Shown: positions 30,796 through 40,377, counted from the first letter of the stretch. The stretch: 64,000 bases of DNA from an uncultured Lysobacteraceae bacterium (GCA_936911875.1 CAKZGB010000020.1:1-64000), one strand, 5' to 3'. Notes: generated by a model not told the origin, from the sequence alone. Numbers and translations: made by a program.

Positions 30796-31749
30796 GTGTC
30801 CGATCTGCCCGAGCAGTTAGCATTTGTATTTCCCGGCCAGGGTTCCCAGTCGGTGGGCATGCTCGCCGAACTGGCCGCAGCACAGCCGAGCCTTCGCGCT
30901 GCATTTGATGAGGCCTCACAAGGTGCCGGTGTGGACCTGTGGGATCTGAGCCAGAACAACCCCGACGATCAGCTGAATCAGACCGAGTTCACCCAGCCGG
31001 CATTGCTGGCGGCATCGGTCGGTTTGTATCGGGCTTGGATTGGGCAGGGCGGTGCTCAGCCGGCCGTGCTGTCGGGCCACTCGCTCGGTGAATACAGCGC
31101 ACTGGTTGCGGCGGGGGCGTTGTCGCTGGCCGATGGCGCTGCCTTGGTGCGCAAGCGCGGGCAACTGATGCAGGCTGCCTGTCCGGTCGGCACCGGTGGC
31201 ATGGCGGCGGTCCTGGGCGCTGACGATGACCTGGTGCGCAAAGCGTGCCAGACCGCTTCGACCGATACCGAAATCGTGGTGCCTGCCAATTTCAACTCGC
31301 CCGGTCAGATTGTGATCGGTGGCAGCAAGCCGGCAGTACATCGCGCCGTGGCGTGGTTGCAGGAGCAGGGTATCCGCAAGGTCATGCCGCTGGCCGTTTC
31401 GGTACCGTCGCACACGCCGCTGATGGCCGATGCCGCGCAACAGCTGCGTGCCGAATTCGACAAGGCCACATGGAGCCTGCCCGGCATACCTGTGATTCAG
31501 AATGTCGATGCCGCGGTCCACGATTCCGTTGAGTCTATCCAGGATGCGCTGGTGCGACAGTTGTCGATGCCGGTACTGTGGACTCATTGTGTGCAGGCGA
31601 TTGCCGTACGCGGCATCACCCAAGTTGTCGAATGCGGTCCCGGCAAAGTGCTGGCCGGTCTGATCAAACGGATCGATGGCAATCTGAGCGCCACCACCAT
31701 CAACACGCCCGATACATTCCTCGCGGCACTGCAGGGAGATGCCAAATGA
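30796..31749 (+). CDS. fabD: Malonyl-CoA:ACP transacylase
   Basis: 317 residues. FPGQGSQSVGM at the start, active-site Ser in SGHSLGEYSALVAAG near residue 94, the second catalytic His in SVPSHTPLM near 205. It loads malonyl groups on ACP. Start is GTG at 30796, where homology begins. The stop overlaps the fabG start (ATGA). It starts a cluster fabD-fabG-acpP-fabF. Confidence 0.96.
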   Translation: MSDLPEQLAFVFPGQGSQSVGMLAELAAAQPSLRAAFDEASQGAGVDLWDLSQNNPDDQLNQTEFTQPALLAASVGLYRAWIGQGGAQPAVLSGHSLGEYSALVAAGALSLADGAALVRKRGQLMQAACPVGTGGMAAVLGADDDLVRKACQTASTDTEIVVPANFNSPGQIVIGGSKPAVHRAVAWLQEQGIRKVMPLAVSVPSHTPLMADAAQQLRAEFDKATWSLPGIPVIQNVDAAVHDSVESIQDALVRQLSMPVLWTHCVQAIAVRGITQVVECGPGKVLAGLIKRIDGNLSATTINTPDTFLAALQGDAK

Positions 31750-32495
31750 GCCTTGGATTACAGGGTGAAATCGCACTGGTCACCGGCGCCAGCCGTGGTA
31801 TTGGTGCCGCCATTGCCGATACGCTGGCCGCGCAAGGTGCGACTGTATACGGTACCGCCACTTCGCAATCCGGCGCCGATGCCATTACCGCGCGCTTTAA
31901 GGCCAACGGTGTGCAAGGCGAGGGTCGCGTGCTCGATGTGGCCGACGGTCCGGCCATCGAAGCGCTGATTGATGAGATCAATAAAACCAGCGGCGGCATT
32001 TCGATTCTGGTCAACAATGCCGGCATCACGCGCGACAATTTACTGATGCGCATGAAAGACGAGGACTGGGAGGCGATTCTTGATACCAACCTTACTAGCG
32101 TCTACCGCTCCAGCAAGGCAGTGATGCGCACCATGATGAAGGCGCGCAAGGGCCGCATTATTAACATCGCGTCTGTGATCGGTGTGACGGGCAACGCGGG
32201 GCAGTCGAACTATGCGGCGGCTAAAGCGGGCATCATTGCCTTCAGCAAATCGCTGGCCAAAGAAATCGGTTCGCGCGGCGTCACGGTCAACGTGGTGGCT
32301 CCGGGTTTCATCGCAACGGACATGACCAAGGATCTTCCCGAGGACAACCGCAAGGCCATGGAAGAAACCATTGCCCTAGGTCGTCTGGGTGAGCCGGCCG
32401 ACATTGCCAATGCAGTGGCGTTCCTGGCCTCGCCGGCGGCGTCGTACATTACGGGTGAGACCTTGCACGTCAACGGCGGCATGTACATGCCGTAA
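31746..32495 (+). CDS. fabG: 3-oxoacyl-ACP reductase
   Basis: 249 residues. Classical short-chain dehydrogenase: TGASRGIG cofactor motif (near residue 14), NNAG, catalytic Ser in NIASVIG, and Tyr/Lys in SNYAAAKAG. NADPH-dependent reduction in each round of chain elongation. I chose the ATG that overlaps the fabD stop; an in-frame extension upstream runs antiparallel inside fabD codons and lacks homology. Confidence 0.96.
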   Translation: MSLGLQGEIALVTGASRGIGAAIADTLAAQGATVYGTATSQSGADAITARFKANGVQGEGRVLDVADGPAIEALIDEINKTSGGISILVNNAGITRDNLLMRMKDEDWEAILDTNLTSVYRSSKAVMRTMMKARKGRIINIASVIGVTGNAGQSNYAAAKAGIIAFSKSLAKEIGSRGVTVNVVAPGFIATDMTKDLPEDNRKAMEETIALGRLGEPADIANAVAFLASPAASYITGETLHVNGGMYMP

Positions 32496-32501
32496 CGATT
32501 T

Positions 32502-32516
32502 CCTAACGCCGTTAGG
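32502..32516 (+). terminator. Small hairpin after fabG
   Basis: CCTAAC (32502-32507) with GTTAGG (32511-32516) around GCC. No T-run. It may attenuate read-through into acpP or protect the fabG mRNA end. Confidence 0.3.
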
Positions 32517-32622
32517 GTCAAATAGATTCAAACGAACGTTTCAATCCGGTGTGTGTAGCGAACTCACGGGATTCCTTTAGACTATTCGCTGAAACATCCC
32601 ATTTCGGGAGGAGAGAGAAAAC

Positions 32623-32862
32623 ATGAGCACTATCGAAGAACGCGTCAAGAAGATCGTCGTCGACCAGTTGGGCGTCAAGGAAGAAGAAGTGACCAACACG
32701 GCTTCGTTTGTTGATGACCTGGGCGCCGACTCGCTGGATACCGTTGAACTGGTGATGGCCCTCGAAGAAGAATTCGAGTGCGAAATCCCTGACGAAGAAG
32801 CTGAAAAGATCACTTCGGTGCAGGGCGCCATTGATTACATCAACGCACACGTCAAGTCGTAA
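32623..32862 (+). CDS. acpP: Acyl carrier protein
   Basis: 79 residues, acidic. Phosphopantetheine attachment at Ser37 in DLGADSLDTVELV. The Shine-Dalgarno GGGAGGAGAG is the strongest in the window, in line with very high expression. 127 bases separate it from fabG, enough for its own promoter (a weak TAGACT lies near 32578). Confidence 0.97.
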   Translation: MSTIEERVKKIVVDQLGVKEEEVTNTASFVDDLGADSLDTVELVMALEEEFECEIPDEEAEKITSVQGAIDYINAHVKS

Positions 32863-32885
32863 TACCTTTGATGCTGTTCACGTCG

Positions 32886-32904
32886 GGGCCGCGATTCGCG
32901 GCCC
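32886..32904 (+). terminator. Terminator or attenuator between acpP and fabF
   Basis: GGGCCGCG (32886-32893), ATT, CGCGGCCC (32897-32904), followed by TGATTGTTTG. Partial termination here would let acpP be made in excess over fabF. Confidence 0.65.
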
Positions 32905-32958
32905 TGATTGTTTGTGCCTGCGGTAAAATCTGTCTGTAAGGAAACCTCGGAGTTCTGT

Positions 32959-34197
32959 ATGTCTAAACGTCGCGTCGTCGTCACCGGTCTGGGTACCGTG
33001 TCGCCCCTGGGCAATGACCTTGCTTCCACCTGGCAGGGCATTCTCGATGGCCGGTCCGGCATCGGCCCCGTCACGCACTTCGACACCGAGGGCTTTACCA
33101 CCAAGATTGCCGGTGAGGTCAAGGATTTTGATCCGACCACTTGGATCAACTCCAAAGATGCCCGCAAGATGGATGAGTTCATCCATTACGGGGTGGCCGC
33201 CTCGATCATGGCGCTGCAGGATGCGGGCCTGGAAATCACCGATGCCAACGCCGAACGCATTGGCGCCATCATCGGCTCGGGTATCGGCGGCATCGTCGGT
33301 ATCGAGGAAACGACAGGCAAGTTTCTGGAGGGCGGTGCGCGCAAGATCTCGCCGTTCTATGTGCCATCGACCATCATCAACATGCTGCCCGGCCAAGTGT
33401 CGCTGATCACCGGCGCCAAAGGTCCTAATTTTTCTGCGGTTTCTGCCTGTGCCACGTCCAACCATTCGATTGGTATGGCGATGCGCATGATTCAGTACGG
33501 CGATGCCGATGTCATGATTGCCGGCGGTGCCGAACGCGGTTCTTCGCCCACCTCCATGGGTGGCTTCTGCGCCATGAAGGCCATGTCCACGCGCAATGAC
33601 GATCCGACTACGGCCTCGCGTCCGTGGGATGAAGGTCGCGATGGCTTTGTGCTCGGCGACGGTGCCGGTATTCTGATTCTCGAAGAATACGAACACGCCA
33701 AGGCGCGCGGTGCCCGCATTTACTGCGAACTCGCAGGCTTTGGTGCATCGGCCGATGCGTATCACATGACCGCTCCGTCCGAGAACGGCGATGGCCCTGC
33801 ACGTTGCATGGCCGCCGCGATTAAAGATGCCGGGGTGTCGCCCGATCAGATCGGTTACCTCAACGCGCACGGCACTTCGACCCCGCTGGGCGATCTGGCC
33901 GAGACGCTGGCCATCAAACGTGCTTTTGGCGATCACGCGTACAAGATGATGGTCTCTTCGACCAAGTCCAACACCGGTCACCTGTTGGGCGCCGCCGGCG
34001 GTATCGAAGCCATTTTCTCGGTTAAAGCCCTGGAAACCGGCATCATTCCGCCGACCATCAATCTGCACAATCCCTCCGAGGGCTGCGATCTGGACTACGT
34101 GCCACTGACGCCGCGTGAGTCGCAAGTCGATGTGGTGATGTCCAACGGCTTCGGCTTTGGTGGCACCAACGGCACCCTGATCTTCAAGCGCATTTGA
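32959..34197 (+). CDS. fabF: Beta-ketoacyl-ACP synthase II
   Basis: 412 residues from the ATG at 32959 (GGAG before it). Catalytic Cys in SACATSNHSIG near residue 164, His in NAHGTSTPLGD near 305, His in SNTGHLLGAAG near 340. It elongates acyl-ACP and governs the cis-vaccenate response to temperature in relatives. Continues into pabB, as in E. coli where fabF-pabC-mltG-tmk-holB is the order. Confidence 0.96.
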   Translation: MSKRRVVVTGLGTVSPLGNDLASTWQGILDGRSGIGPVTHFDTEGFTTKIAGEVKDFDPTTWINSKDARKMDEFIHYGVAASIMALQDAGLEITDANAERIGAIIGSGIGGIVGIEETTGKFLEGGARKISPFYVPSTIINMLPGQVSLITGAKGPNFSAVSACATSNHSIGMAMRMIQYGDADVMIAGGAERGSSPTSMGGFCAMKAMSTRNDDPTTASRPWDEGRDGFVLGDGAGILILEEYEHAKARGARIYCELAGFGASADAYHMTAPSENGDGPARCMAAAIKDAGVSPDQIGYLNAHGTSTPLGDLAETLAIKRAFGDHAYKMMVSSTKSNTGHLLGAAGGIEAIFSVKALETGIIPPTINLHNPSEGCDLDYVPLTPRESQVDVVMSNGFGFGGTNGTLIFKRI

Positions 34198-34205
34198 GCC
34201 CCGTC

Positions 34206-35576
34206 ATGCTCGCGCATTGCGAGACTTTGAGCGGCGACTTCGATCTGTTGCGTCTGCAGCAGTTGAATCCGCAACGCTATCCGGTGCTGTTCGAATCGTC
34301 GGCCGTGCAGGAGCGCATCGGCCGCTACGATTTTCTGCTCGTGAGCAACGGCGATCATTTCACGTTGGCCGCCGACGGATTGCTGCGTGACGCCCGGGGC
34401 ACGCAACAGCCCGATGCCGATTTCTTTGCGCTGTTAAATCGCCTGTATGCCGAGCTGCCGGATCTGACCTTGCCCGATCCGACCTTGCCTGCATTCACCG
34501 GCGGCTACGGCATCTACATGGCGTACGAGCTGGCCGCGCAGGTCGAGCCGATCTTGCAGTTGCCCGCAGCGCCTTCGCAATTGCCGGTGGCTTACGCGGT
34601 GCGGGTGCCGTGGCTGATTGTGCGTGACCGTGTCGAAGGCAGTTGCCGTCTCATTGGCGATTCGCGTTTTGCCGAGCTCCATGCGCAAATCATGCAGGAT
34701 CTGCAGACGGAGTTGCCGGTCTTGCCTTCGCTGCCGCCTGTGTCTGCGTTGCACGAAGATGACGGCGAACGCTTTACGCAATCCGTTGTGCGCATTCTTG
34801 AGTACTTGCGTGCCGGCGATGTGTTCCAGGTCAATCTCTCGCGCGAGTGGTTGGCTGAGTTTGCCGATGCGGTAGAACCCGCTGCCTTGTTCACGCAGTT
34901 GCGCGAACACAATCCCGCACCGTTTGCTGGTGTGTTTCATATCCCTGGCGGCGCCGTCGTCAGCGCCTCGCCGGAGCGTCTGGTTAGCGTCGCCGAAGGC
35001 ATTGCTCAGACCCGACCGATCGCGGGCACCCGCGCCCGCCTGCCGGATGCCGATGACGAGGCTGTCAAACGTCGGCTCATCGAACACGCGAAAGAGCGGG
35101 CCGAACACGTCATGCTGATCGACCTTGAGCGCAACGATCTGAGTCGCATCGCGACGCCGGGCTCAGTCGAAGTTGATGAGCTGATGGTGATCGAAACATA
35201 TCGGCATGTGCATCACATCGTCAGTAACGTGCGCGCGGAGTTGCGTGCGGAGGTGTGCCCCGGTGATGTGCTCAAAGCCACATTCCCCGGCGGCACCATC
35301 ACCGGTTGTCCCAAGGTGCGATGCATGCAGATCGTGGCGGAGCTCGAGCAACAGGGCCGCGGTGCCTACACCGGCGCCATGGGCTGGATGGGCCGCAACA
35401 ACGGCATCCGCCTGGATACCAACATCCTGATCCGCAGTGCCACGGTCGAGGCCAATACCGCGCGGTTCCGTGCGGGTGCCGGCATTGTCATCGACTCGCA
35501 ACCGCAGGCGGAGCTCGCTGAAACCCGCGCTAAAGCCCGTGGCATGCTGCACGCTTTGGGTGTGCGGGAACCGTAG
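34206..35576 (+). CDS. pabB: Aminodeoxychorismate synthase component I
   Basis: 456 residues of the chorismate-binding family: FPGGTITGCPKVRCM near residue 365 and the C-terminal GAGIVIDSQPQAELAET. Folate (p-aminobenzoate) pathway. The key motif reads PIAGT (residues about 277-281), not PIKGT as in E. coli PabB, whose Lys takes part in catalysis; Ala is the anthranilate-synthase form. I still favour PabB because of the fabF-mltG-tmk context and the single-domain length. An in-frame TTG at 34194 overlaps the fabF stop and is an alternative start. A separate pabC lyase gene is not in this cluster. Confidence 0.85.
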   Translation: MLAHCETLSGDFDLLRLQQLNPQRYPVLFESSAVQERIGRYDFLLVSNGDHFTLAADGLLRDARGTQQPDADFFALLNRLYAELPDLTLPDPTLPAFTGGYGIYMAYELAAQVEPILQLPAAPSQLPVAYAVRVPWLIVRDRVEGSCRLIGDSRFAELHAQIMQDLQTELPVLPSLPPVSALHEDDGERFTQSVVRILEYLRAGDVFQVNLSREWLAEFADAVEPAALFTQLREHNPAPFAGVFHIPGGAVVSASPERLVSVAEGIAQTRPIAGTRARLPDADDEAVKRRLIEHAKERAEHVMLIDLERNDLSRIATPGSVEVDELMVIETYRHVHHIVSNVRAELRAEVCPGDVLKATFPGGTITGCPKVRCMQIVAELEQQGRGAYTGAMGWMGRNNGIRLDTNILIRSATVEANTARFRAGAGIVIDSQPQAELAETRAKARGMLHALGVREP

Positions 35577-35586
35577 CCGCTCTAGC

Positions 35587-35592
35587 TATAAT
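35587..35592 (+). promoter_or_regulatory. TATAAT box before mltG
   Basis: A perfect -10 hexamer 28 bases before the GTG of mltG, just after the pabB stop. No matching -35. It may add internal transcription for mltG-tmk-holB. Confidence 0.45.
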
Positions 35593-35619
35593 GGCCACAA
35601 GCCCCAACGCAGAGTTCCT

Positions 35620-36669
35620 GTGAGTCGATCCAAGAAATTCAAGTGGCCGCTGCTGATCGTTTTGGCACTGGCGCTGGCTAGCGTGGCATGGATGTGGTTC
35701 GGTTTTGCCGATCGCCCCTTGCCGAATGTTCACAAAGACGATTCGATCGTGTTGGACAGCGGTGAGGGTCTGAGCAGTGTCACCGACAAACTCGCCGCCA
35801 AAGATCAGTTGCACGGCGCGTCCTGGCAATGGCGCTTGCTCGGTATGCAAACCGGTGCGGCCGGCAAGCTAAAAGTCGGTGAGTATGAACTGGCACCCGG
35901 CATCACGCCGCGTCAGCTGCTGATTCACATGCGCGATGGCAAGGTCATCGTCCACAAAGTCACATTGGTCGAGGGCAAAACGTTTCGCGACTTCCGTCGC
36001 GCGCTGGATGCCAATACGGTGCTGAAACACGACACCAAAGGTCTCGATGACGCGGCCATTATGGCCAAGCTCGGTGCCCCGGGCGTGCATCCCGAAGGCC
36101 GTTTCCTGCCCGATACTTACGTGTTTCATCGTGGTGATACCGACCTGGATCTGATGAAGCACGCCATGTCCGCCATGAGCACGGCATTGGATGAGGCCTG
36201 GCAAAGCAAGTCGCCCGACGTCAACTTGAGTTCTAAGGATCAGATGCTGACCTTGGCCTCGATCGTTGAAAAGGAAACCGGCACGCCCGAAGAGCGCCCT
36301 GAAATTGCAGGTTTGTTTCTGGGCCGACTAAAGACCGGCATGCGTCTGCAAACCGATCCGACCATCATCTATGGCATGGGTGAGTCGTATAACGGCAACA
36401 TCACCAAGGCGGATCTGCTGCGCGACAATCCGTACAACACCTATACCCGTACCGGCTTGCCGCCAACACCGATTGCGATGCCGGGTAAGGCGGCATTACA
36501 GGCGGTAGCCAAGCCCGCATCTACGGACAATGTGTATTTCGTGGCCATCGGTGACGGTAGCGGCAAACACTACTTTGCCAAGACCTATGCCGAGCATCAG
36601 GCCAATGTGGCCAAGTACATCCGTACGCAACGCGAGACCCATGCCCGCAAGCAGGCGGAGAGTAAGTAA
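35620..36669 (+). CDS. mltG: Endolytic peptidoglycan transglycosylase
   Basis: 349 residues from a GTG. One membrane helix (about residues 8-26: WPLLIVLALALASVAWMWF), a LysM-like periplasmic part, then the YceG domain with catalytic Glu in LASIVEKETG near residue 212, and LQTDPTIIYGMG, TYTRTGLPPTPIAMPG. It cuts nascent glycan strands and sets their length. The stop overlaps the tmk start (TAATG). Confidence 0.94.
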   Translation: MSRSKKFKWPLLIVLALALASVAWMWFGFADRPLPNVHKDDSIVLDSGEGLSSVTDKLAAKDQLHGASWQWRLLGMQTGAAGKLKVGEYELAPGITPRQLLIHMRDGKVIVHKVTLVEGKTFRDFRRALDANTVLKHDTKGLDDAAIMAKLGAPGVHPEGRFLPDTYVFHRGDTDLDLMKHAMSAMSTALDEAWQSKSPDVNLSSKDQMLTLASIVEKETGTPEERPEIAGLFLGRLKTGMRLQTDPTIIYGMGESYNGNITKADLLRDNPYNTYTRTGLPPTPIAMPGKAALQAVAKPASTDNVYFVAIGDGSGKHYFAKTYAEHQANVAKYIRTQRETHARKQAESK

Positions 36670-37310
36670 TGCTGCAAACCTTGCCACGGATGATCTCGCT
36701 CGAAGGCGGTGAGGGTGCCGGCAAATCGACCGTCATCGCACTGATCACCAAGGTGCTGCGCGAGTTGGGCGAGTCGGTGGTGCAGACGCGCGAACCGGGC
36801 GGCACACCCTATGCGGAGGATATCCGCCAGCTGCTGCTCGCCGATCACAAAGAGGCGCCGGCTGAAGATGTCGAGGTCCTGCTGATGTTCGCAGCTCGCG
36901 CGCAGCACGTACGCAAGCTGATTCTGCCCTCCATTGCGCATGGGGCGTGGGTCGTGTGCGATCGCTTCACCGATGCAAGTTTTGCCTATCAGGGCGCGGC
37001 GCGCGGTATCGATCTGCAGAAACTGGAATTGCTCAATCAGCGGTTTGTCGGCGTGCAACCCGGTCTGACCTTGTTGCTCGATGTCGATGTGCCCGTGGGC
37101 CTGGCCCGTGTGGATGCACGCGGTGACCGCGATCGCATCGAAAAAGAACCGCCCTCATTTTTTGAATCCGTACGTCAGGGCTATCTGTCCCGCGCACAAG
37201 CCGAGCCGGAACGGATCCGTGTGATCGATGCCAATCGCGATCCGCAAGTCGTTGCCGATGAGGTGCGCGACATCGTGACTGCCTACGCGCAGCCGTATCT
37301 GTCCGCATGA
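36669..37310 (+). CDS. tmk: Thymidylate kinase
   Basis: 213 residues. P-loop EGGEGAGKST, the DR/Y motif CDRFTDASFAYQGA, TREPGG for dTMP binding. It makes dTDP. ATG overlaps the mltG stop, and its own stop overlaps holB by 4 bases. Confidence 0.95.
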   Translation: MLQTLPRMISLEGGEGAGKSTVIALITKVLRELGESVVQTREPGGTPYAEDIRQLLLADHKEAPAEDVEVLLMFAARAQHVRKLILPSIAHGAWVVCDRFTDASFAYQGAARGIDLQKLELLNQRFVGVQPGLTLLLDVDVPVGLARVDARGDRDRIEKEPPSFFESVRQGYLSRAQAEPERIRVIDANRDPQVVADEVRDIVTAYAQPYLSA

Positions 37311-38257
37311 CGCTGGCACCCTGGCAAGCCGGCGTTCTCGAGCGCAGCGTACAGGCCCTGGACGAAGGCCGTCTTGGCCACGCGCAGTTATTCGTCGGTC
37401 CGCCAACGCTTGGTACTCTGGAAACCGCTAGGGCTTTAGGCGCGCGGTTGTTGTGTACCGAAGCACACGCTCAAGGTCTGACGGAAGCCTGTGGCCGCTG
37501 CAAGTCATGCCTGCTGCTAATGGCCGGCTCGCATCCGGATTGGCACGAGGTCACCTTTGAAGAAAATCGCGAAGGCAAAATGCGGCGCGAGATCACGATT
37601 GATCAGTTGCGGTCGCTAGGGGACAAACTGCAGTTGAGTGCCCAACTGGGAACCGCAGTGATCGCGGTCATCCATCCTGCCGATGCGATGAACTTTGCGG
37701 CGGCGAATACATTGCTCAAAACGCTGGAGGAACCGCAGCCCGGTCGTTACCTGCTGCTGGTCGCCGATAATTTATCGCGTCTGAGTGCCACCATTCGCAG
37801 CCGTTGTCAGCGCACTGAGTTTCGCCAGCCGACCTCGGCGGAGTCGCTGCAGTGGCTGCAGGAGCAGGACATTGACGCCAAGCGCGCGAATACGGCGTTA
37901 CTGGCCACGCGCGGCAATCCGGGTTTAGCCTTGCAGTGGTTGCAGGACGACGACATCCTGCCGCTGCGCGAAGAAGTGCGCACTGCGCTGCAGTCGTTGT
38001 CGACGGGCAAGGGCAAGTTCGACGCCACTGTGGCCGCGTGGGCGGATTCAGAGCATCTGCCGATGATGCTTGAGTTTGCAGCCGACTATGCACTGGAGCG
38101 GCAGCAGCAGCAGGTAGGAAGCGCGGATCCTGCCTCCATGCTGGCACTGGCCGATTGGTTCGACCGCGCCAATACCGCACGCCGTGAACTCAGCACGACG
38201 TTGCGCAAAGACCTGATGATCTACGAGCTGCTGTTGCGCTGGTCGATGCTCAAATAA
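37307..38257 (+). CDS. holB: DNA polymerase III subunit delta'
   Basis: 316 residues. Clamp-loader fold without Walker A. Zinc Cys set CTEAHAQG---ACGRCKSC near residues 47-66, then LLKTLEEPQPGRYLLLVADN and SRCQRTEF with the arginine finger. It pairs with tau/gamma, encoded by dnaX at 20 kb. Last gene of the fabD-holB run before a shared terminator. Confidence 0.92.
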   Translation: MTLAPWQAGVLERSVQALDEGRLGHAQLFVGPPTLGTLETARALGARLLCTEAHAQGLTEACGRCKSCLLLMAGSHPDWHEVTFEENREGKMRREITIDQLRSLGDKLQLSAQLGTAVIAVIHPADAMNFAAANTLLKTLEEPQPGRYLLLVADNLSRLSATIRSRCQRTEFRQPTSAESLQWLQEQDIDAKRANTALLATRGNPGLALQWLQDDDILPLREEVRTALQSLSTGKGKFDATVAAWADSEHLPMMLEFAADYALERQQQQVGSADPASMLALADWFDRANTARRELSTTLRKDLMIYELLLRWSMLK

Positions 38258-38258
38258 A

Positions 38259-38286
38259 AAAAGCCCGATCTGCAGATCGGGCTTTT
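38259..38286. terminator. Bidirectional terminator between holB and the convergent fadB-like gene
   Basis: GCCCGATC (38263-38270), TGCA, GATCGGGC (38275-38282) with A-runs before and T4 after on the plus strand, and a T6-7 run when read on the minus strand. It serves both genes. Confidence 0.9.
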
Positions 38287-38304
38287 CGCTGTTGCACGTT
38301 GCGA

Positions 38305-40377
38305 TTAGGCGCGCAGGGCAGGCGAGTCCCAGCCGGCACGCGGTGCGAATCGGGCGCCGTAACGCGCTTCGAGTTTCTTAAGACGAGCCAACACCGAGTC
38401 CGCACCCGTCTCGCGGATGTATTGAATCGGACCGCCACGGAACGGCGCAAAGCCCGTACCGAAGATGACGCCGGCATCCAGTAAGTCGGCATTCTCAACG
38501 ACGCCATCATGCAGACACGCAACCGCCTCGTTGAGCAGCGGCAGAATCAGGCGATCTTCGAGATCCGTCGGGATCGCATAGCCCTCGGCCACATCCGGTT
38601 TGACGGCCTTGCCGTCTTTCCATTCGTACAAACCCTGGCCGTCTTTCTTACCGCGCGCACCGGCGGCCGGGGGTGTCGCCAGCGAATCGGGAATCGGTAG
38701 GCCCAGGAACGGCGCGAGCTCATTACCGACACCCGAGGCCACATCGAGACCCACGGTATCGATCAGTTCAATCGGTCCCATCGGCATGCCGAAGTTCGTG
38801 GCGGCCTTATCAATGACCTTGCCCGGAATGCCTTCGGCAAAGGCCGTTGCGGCCTCCAGCATGTACGGGAACAGCACGCGATTGACCAGAAAGCCCGGCG
38901 TGCCCTTGACCGGCACCGGCAGTTTGTCGATGGCTTTGCAGAACGAGGCCAATCGCTGCTGGGTTTCAGCCGAGACCTGCTCGTCGCGCACGATTTCGAC
39001 CAGCGGCATCAGGGCCACCGGATTGAAATAATGCAGACCGGCAAACTGTGCAGGACGGCTCAGGCCTTCGCGCAGTTCGGCCAGCGGAATCGACGAGGTG
39101 TTGGTCGCCAGAATGGCGGTGGGTTTGAGCTGCGGCTCGACAGCTGCGTACAGGCCGCGTTTGGCATCGGGGCGTTCGACAATCGCTTCGATCAGCAGAT
39201 CCGCAGAACGCACACCGTCACCGGTCAGATCGGATTGCAGGCGTGCTGCTACGGCAGGGCGCTTGGATTCGTCTTTGACTTTCTTGGTAAACAGTTCGGT
39301 GGCACGCTCCTGCGCTTTGTCCAATGCCGCCTGATCGCGATCGTTCAAGGTCACGTCAAAGCCCTTGTACGCAGCCCAGGCCGCAATGTCGCCGCCCATC
39401 ACGCCGGCACCGACCACGTGCACGTGACGAATGCCCGAATCACCGCCGCCTTGCGCTTTCAGACCTTCCTGCAAGAAGAACACGCGAATCAGATTGCGCG
39501 CAGTAGATGTCGAAGACAGTTTGACCACGGCCTTTTGCTCGGCTTTCAGCAAATTGCGCGCGCTGCCGCCGGTGTTGGCCCAGGTATTGATCAGTGCATA
39601 CGGTGCAGGGTAATGATCTTTGTTTGCCTTGCGGGCAACTTGACCGATCAGCGTGCCGCGCAATGCTTTACGCGCCACCGCGGTATTGGTCGCCCAAGCC
39701 AGAGCACGTTGCTTGAGCGGACGCTCATAGCCCTTGAGTGCCAGCTTGGCGGCTTCATCGATCAGATTCGCTGCATCGGTCACGCGATCGACCAGACCCA
39801 TTGCACGCGCAGCCGAGGCGCTAACGGTACGACCCGTCAGCATCAGATCCATTGCAGCAGGTGCGCCGATCAGACGCGGCAAGCGCACGGTGCCACCCCA
39901 GCCCGGAATGATGCCCAGCTTGACTTCGGGTAAACCGATACGCGTCGAAGGATCGTTCGATGCCACACGATACCTGCAGGCCAGTGCCATTTCGGTGCCG
40001 CCGCCCATGCTGAAACCGTTGATTGCAGCAACAGTCGGGTAGGTGGCTTCGGACAGGCGCTGGAACACATTCTGGCCACGCGCAATCGCATCGGCGGTGG
40101 TGCCCAACTTGTCGAACTCGGCGAACTCTTTGATGTCCGCGCCCGCGACAAAGCCCTTGTCCTTGCCCGAAGCGATCACCAGACCCTTGGGTGCCTCAAA
40201 CTGCAGGCGTTCGAGGATGCCATCGAGCTCGACCAGCACCTCTTGGGCCAGGGTGTTGACGCTGGCACCGGCGCGGTCAAAGTAAAGAACCAGGACGCCA
40301 TCAGCGCGCAGCTCGGGGCGCCAGTTGCGCAGGGTCAGTCCGGCGAACCATTCAGAAGTGCTGGATGCAGCTGCCAT
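38305..40377 (-). CDS. Multifunctional enoyl-CoA hydratase / 3-hydroxyacyl-CoA dehydrogenase (FadB/FadJ type)
   Basis: 690 residues. N-terminal crotonase domain with the CoA loop VAGADIKEF, catalytic Glu in MGGGTEMALACRY and in LPEVKLGIIPGWGG. Then NAD-binding HVVGAGVMGGDIAAWAA near 325, catalytic His in LHYFNPVALMPLVE and the C-terminal helical domain in two copies. It runs two steps of fatty-acid beta-oxidation. No thiolase gene adjoins it, unlike the usual fadBA pair. Whether it is FadB or FadJ I cannot tell. The AGAGATG before the ATG is a weak ribosome site. Confidence 0.92.
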   Translation of the reverse strand: MAAASSTSEWFAGLTLRNWRPELRADGVLVLYFDRAGASVNTLAQEVLVELDGILERLQFEAPKGLVIASGKDKGFVAGADIKEFAEFDKLGTTADAIARGQNVFQRLSEATYPTVAAINGFSMGGGTEMALACRYRVASNDPSTRIGLPEVKLGIIPGWGGTVRLPRLIGAPAAMDLMLTGRTVSASAARAMGLVDRVTDAANLIDEAAKLALKGYERPLKQRALAWATNTAVARKALRGTLIGQVARKANKDHYPAPYALINTWANTGGSARNLLKAEQKAVVKLSSTSTARNLIRVFFLQEGLKAQGGGDSGIRHVHVVGAGVMGGDIAAWAAYKGFDVTLNDRDQAALDKAQERATELFTKKVKDESKRPAVAARLQSDLTGDGVRSADLLIEAIVERPDAKRGLYAAVEPQLKPTAILATNTSSIPLAELREGLSRPAQFAGLHYFNPVALMPLVEIVRDEQVSAETQQRLASFCKAIDKLPVPVKGTPGFLVNRVLFPYMLEAATAFAEGIPGKVIDKAATNFGMPMGPIELIDTVGLDVASGVGNELAPFLGLPIPDSLATPPAAGARGKKDGQGLYEWKDGKAVKPDVAEGYAIPTDLEDRLILPLLNEAVACLHDGVVENADLLDAGVIFGTGFAPFRGGPIQYIRETGADSVLARLKKLEARYGARFAPRAGWDSPALRA

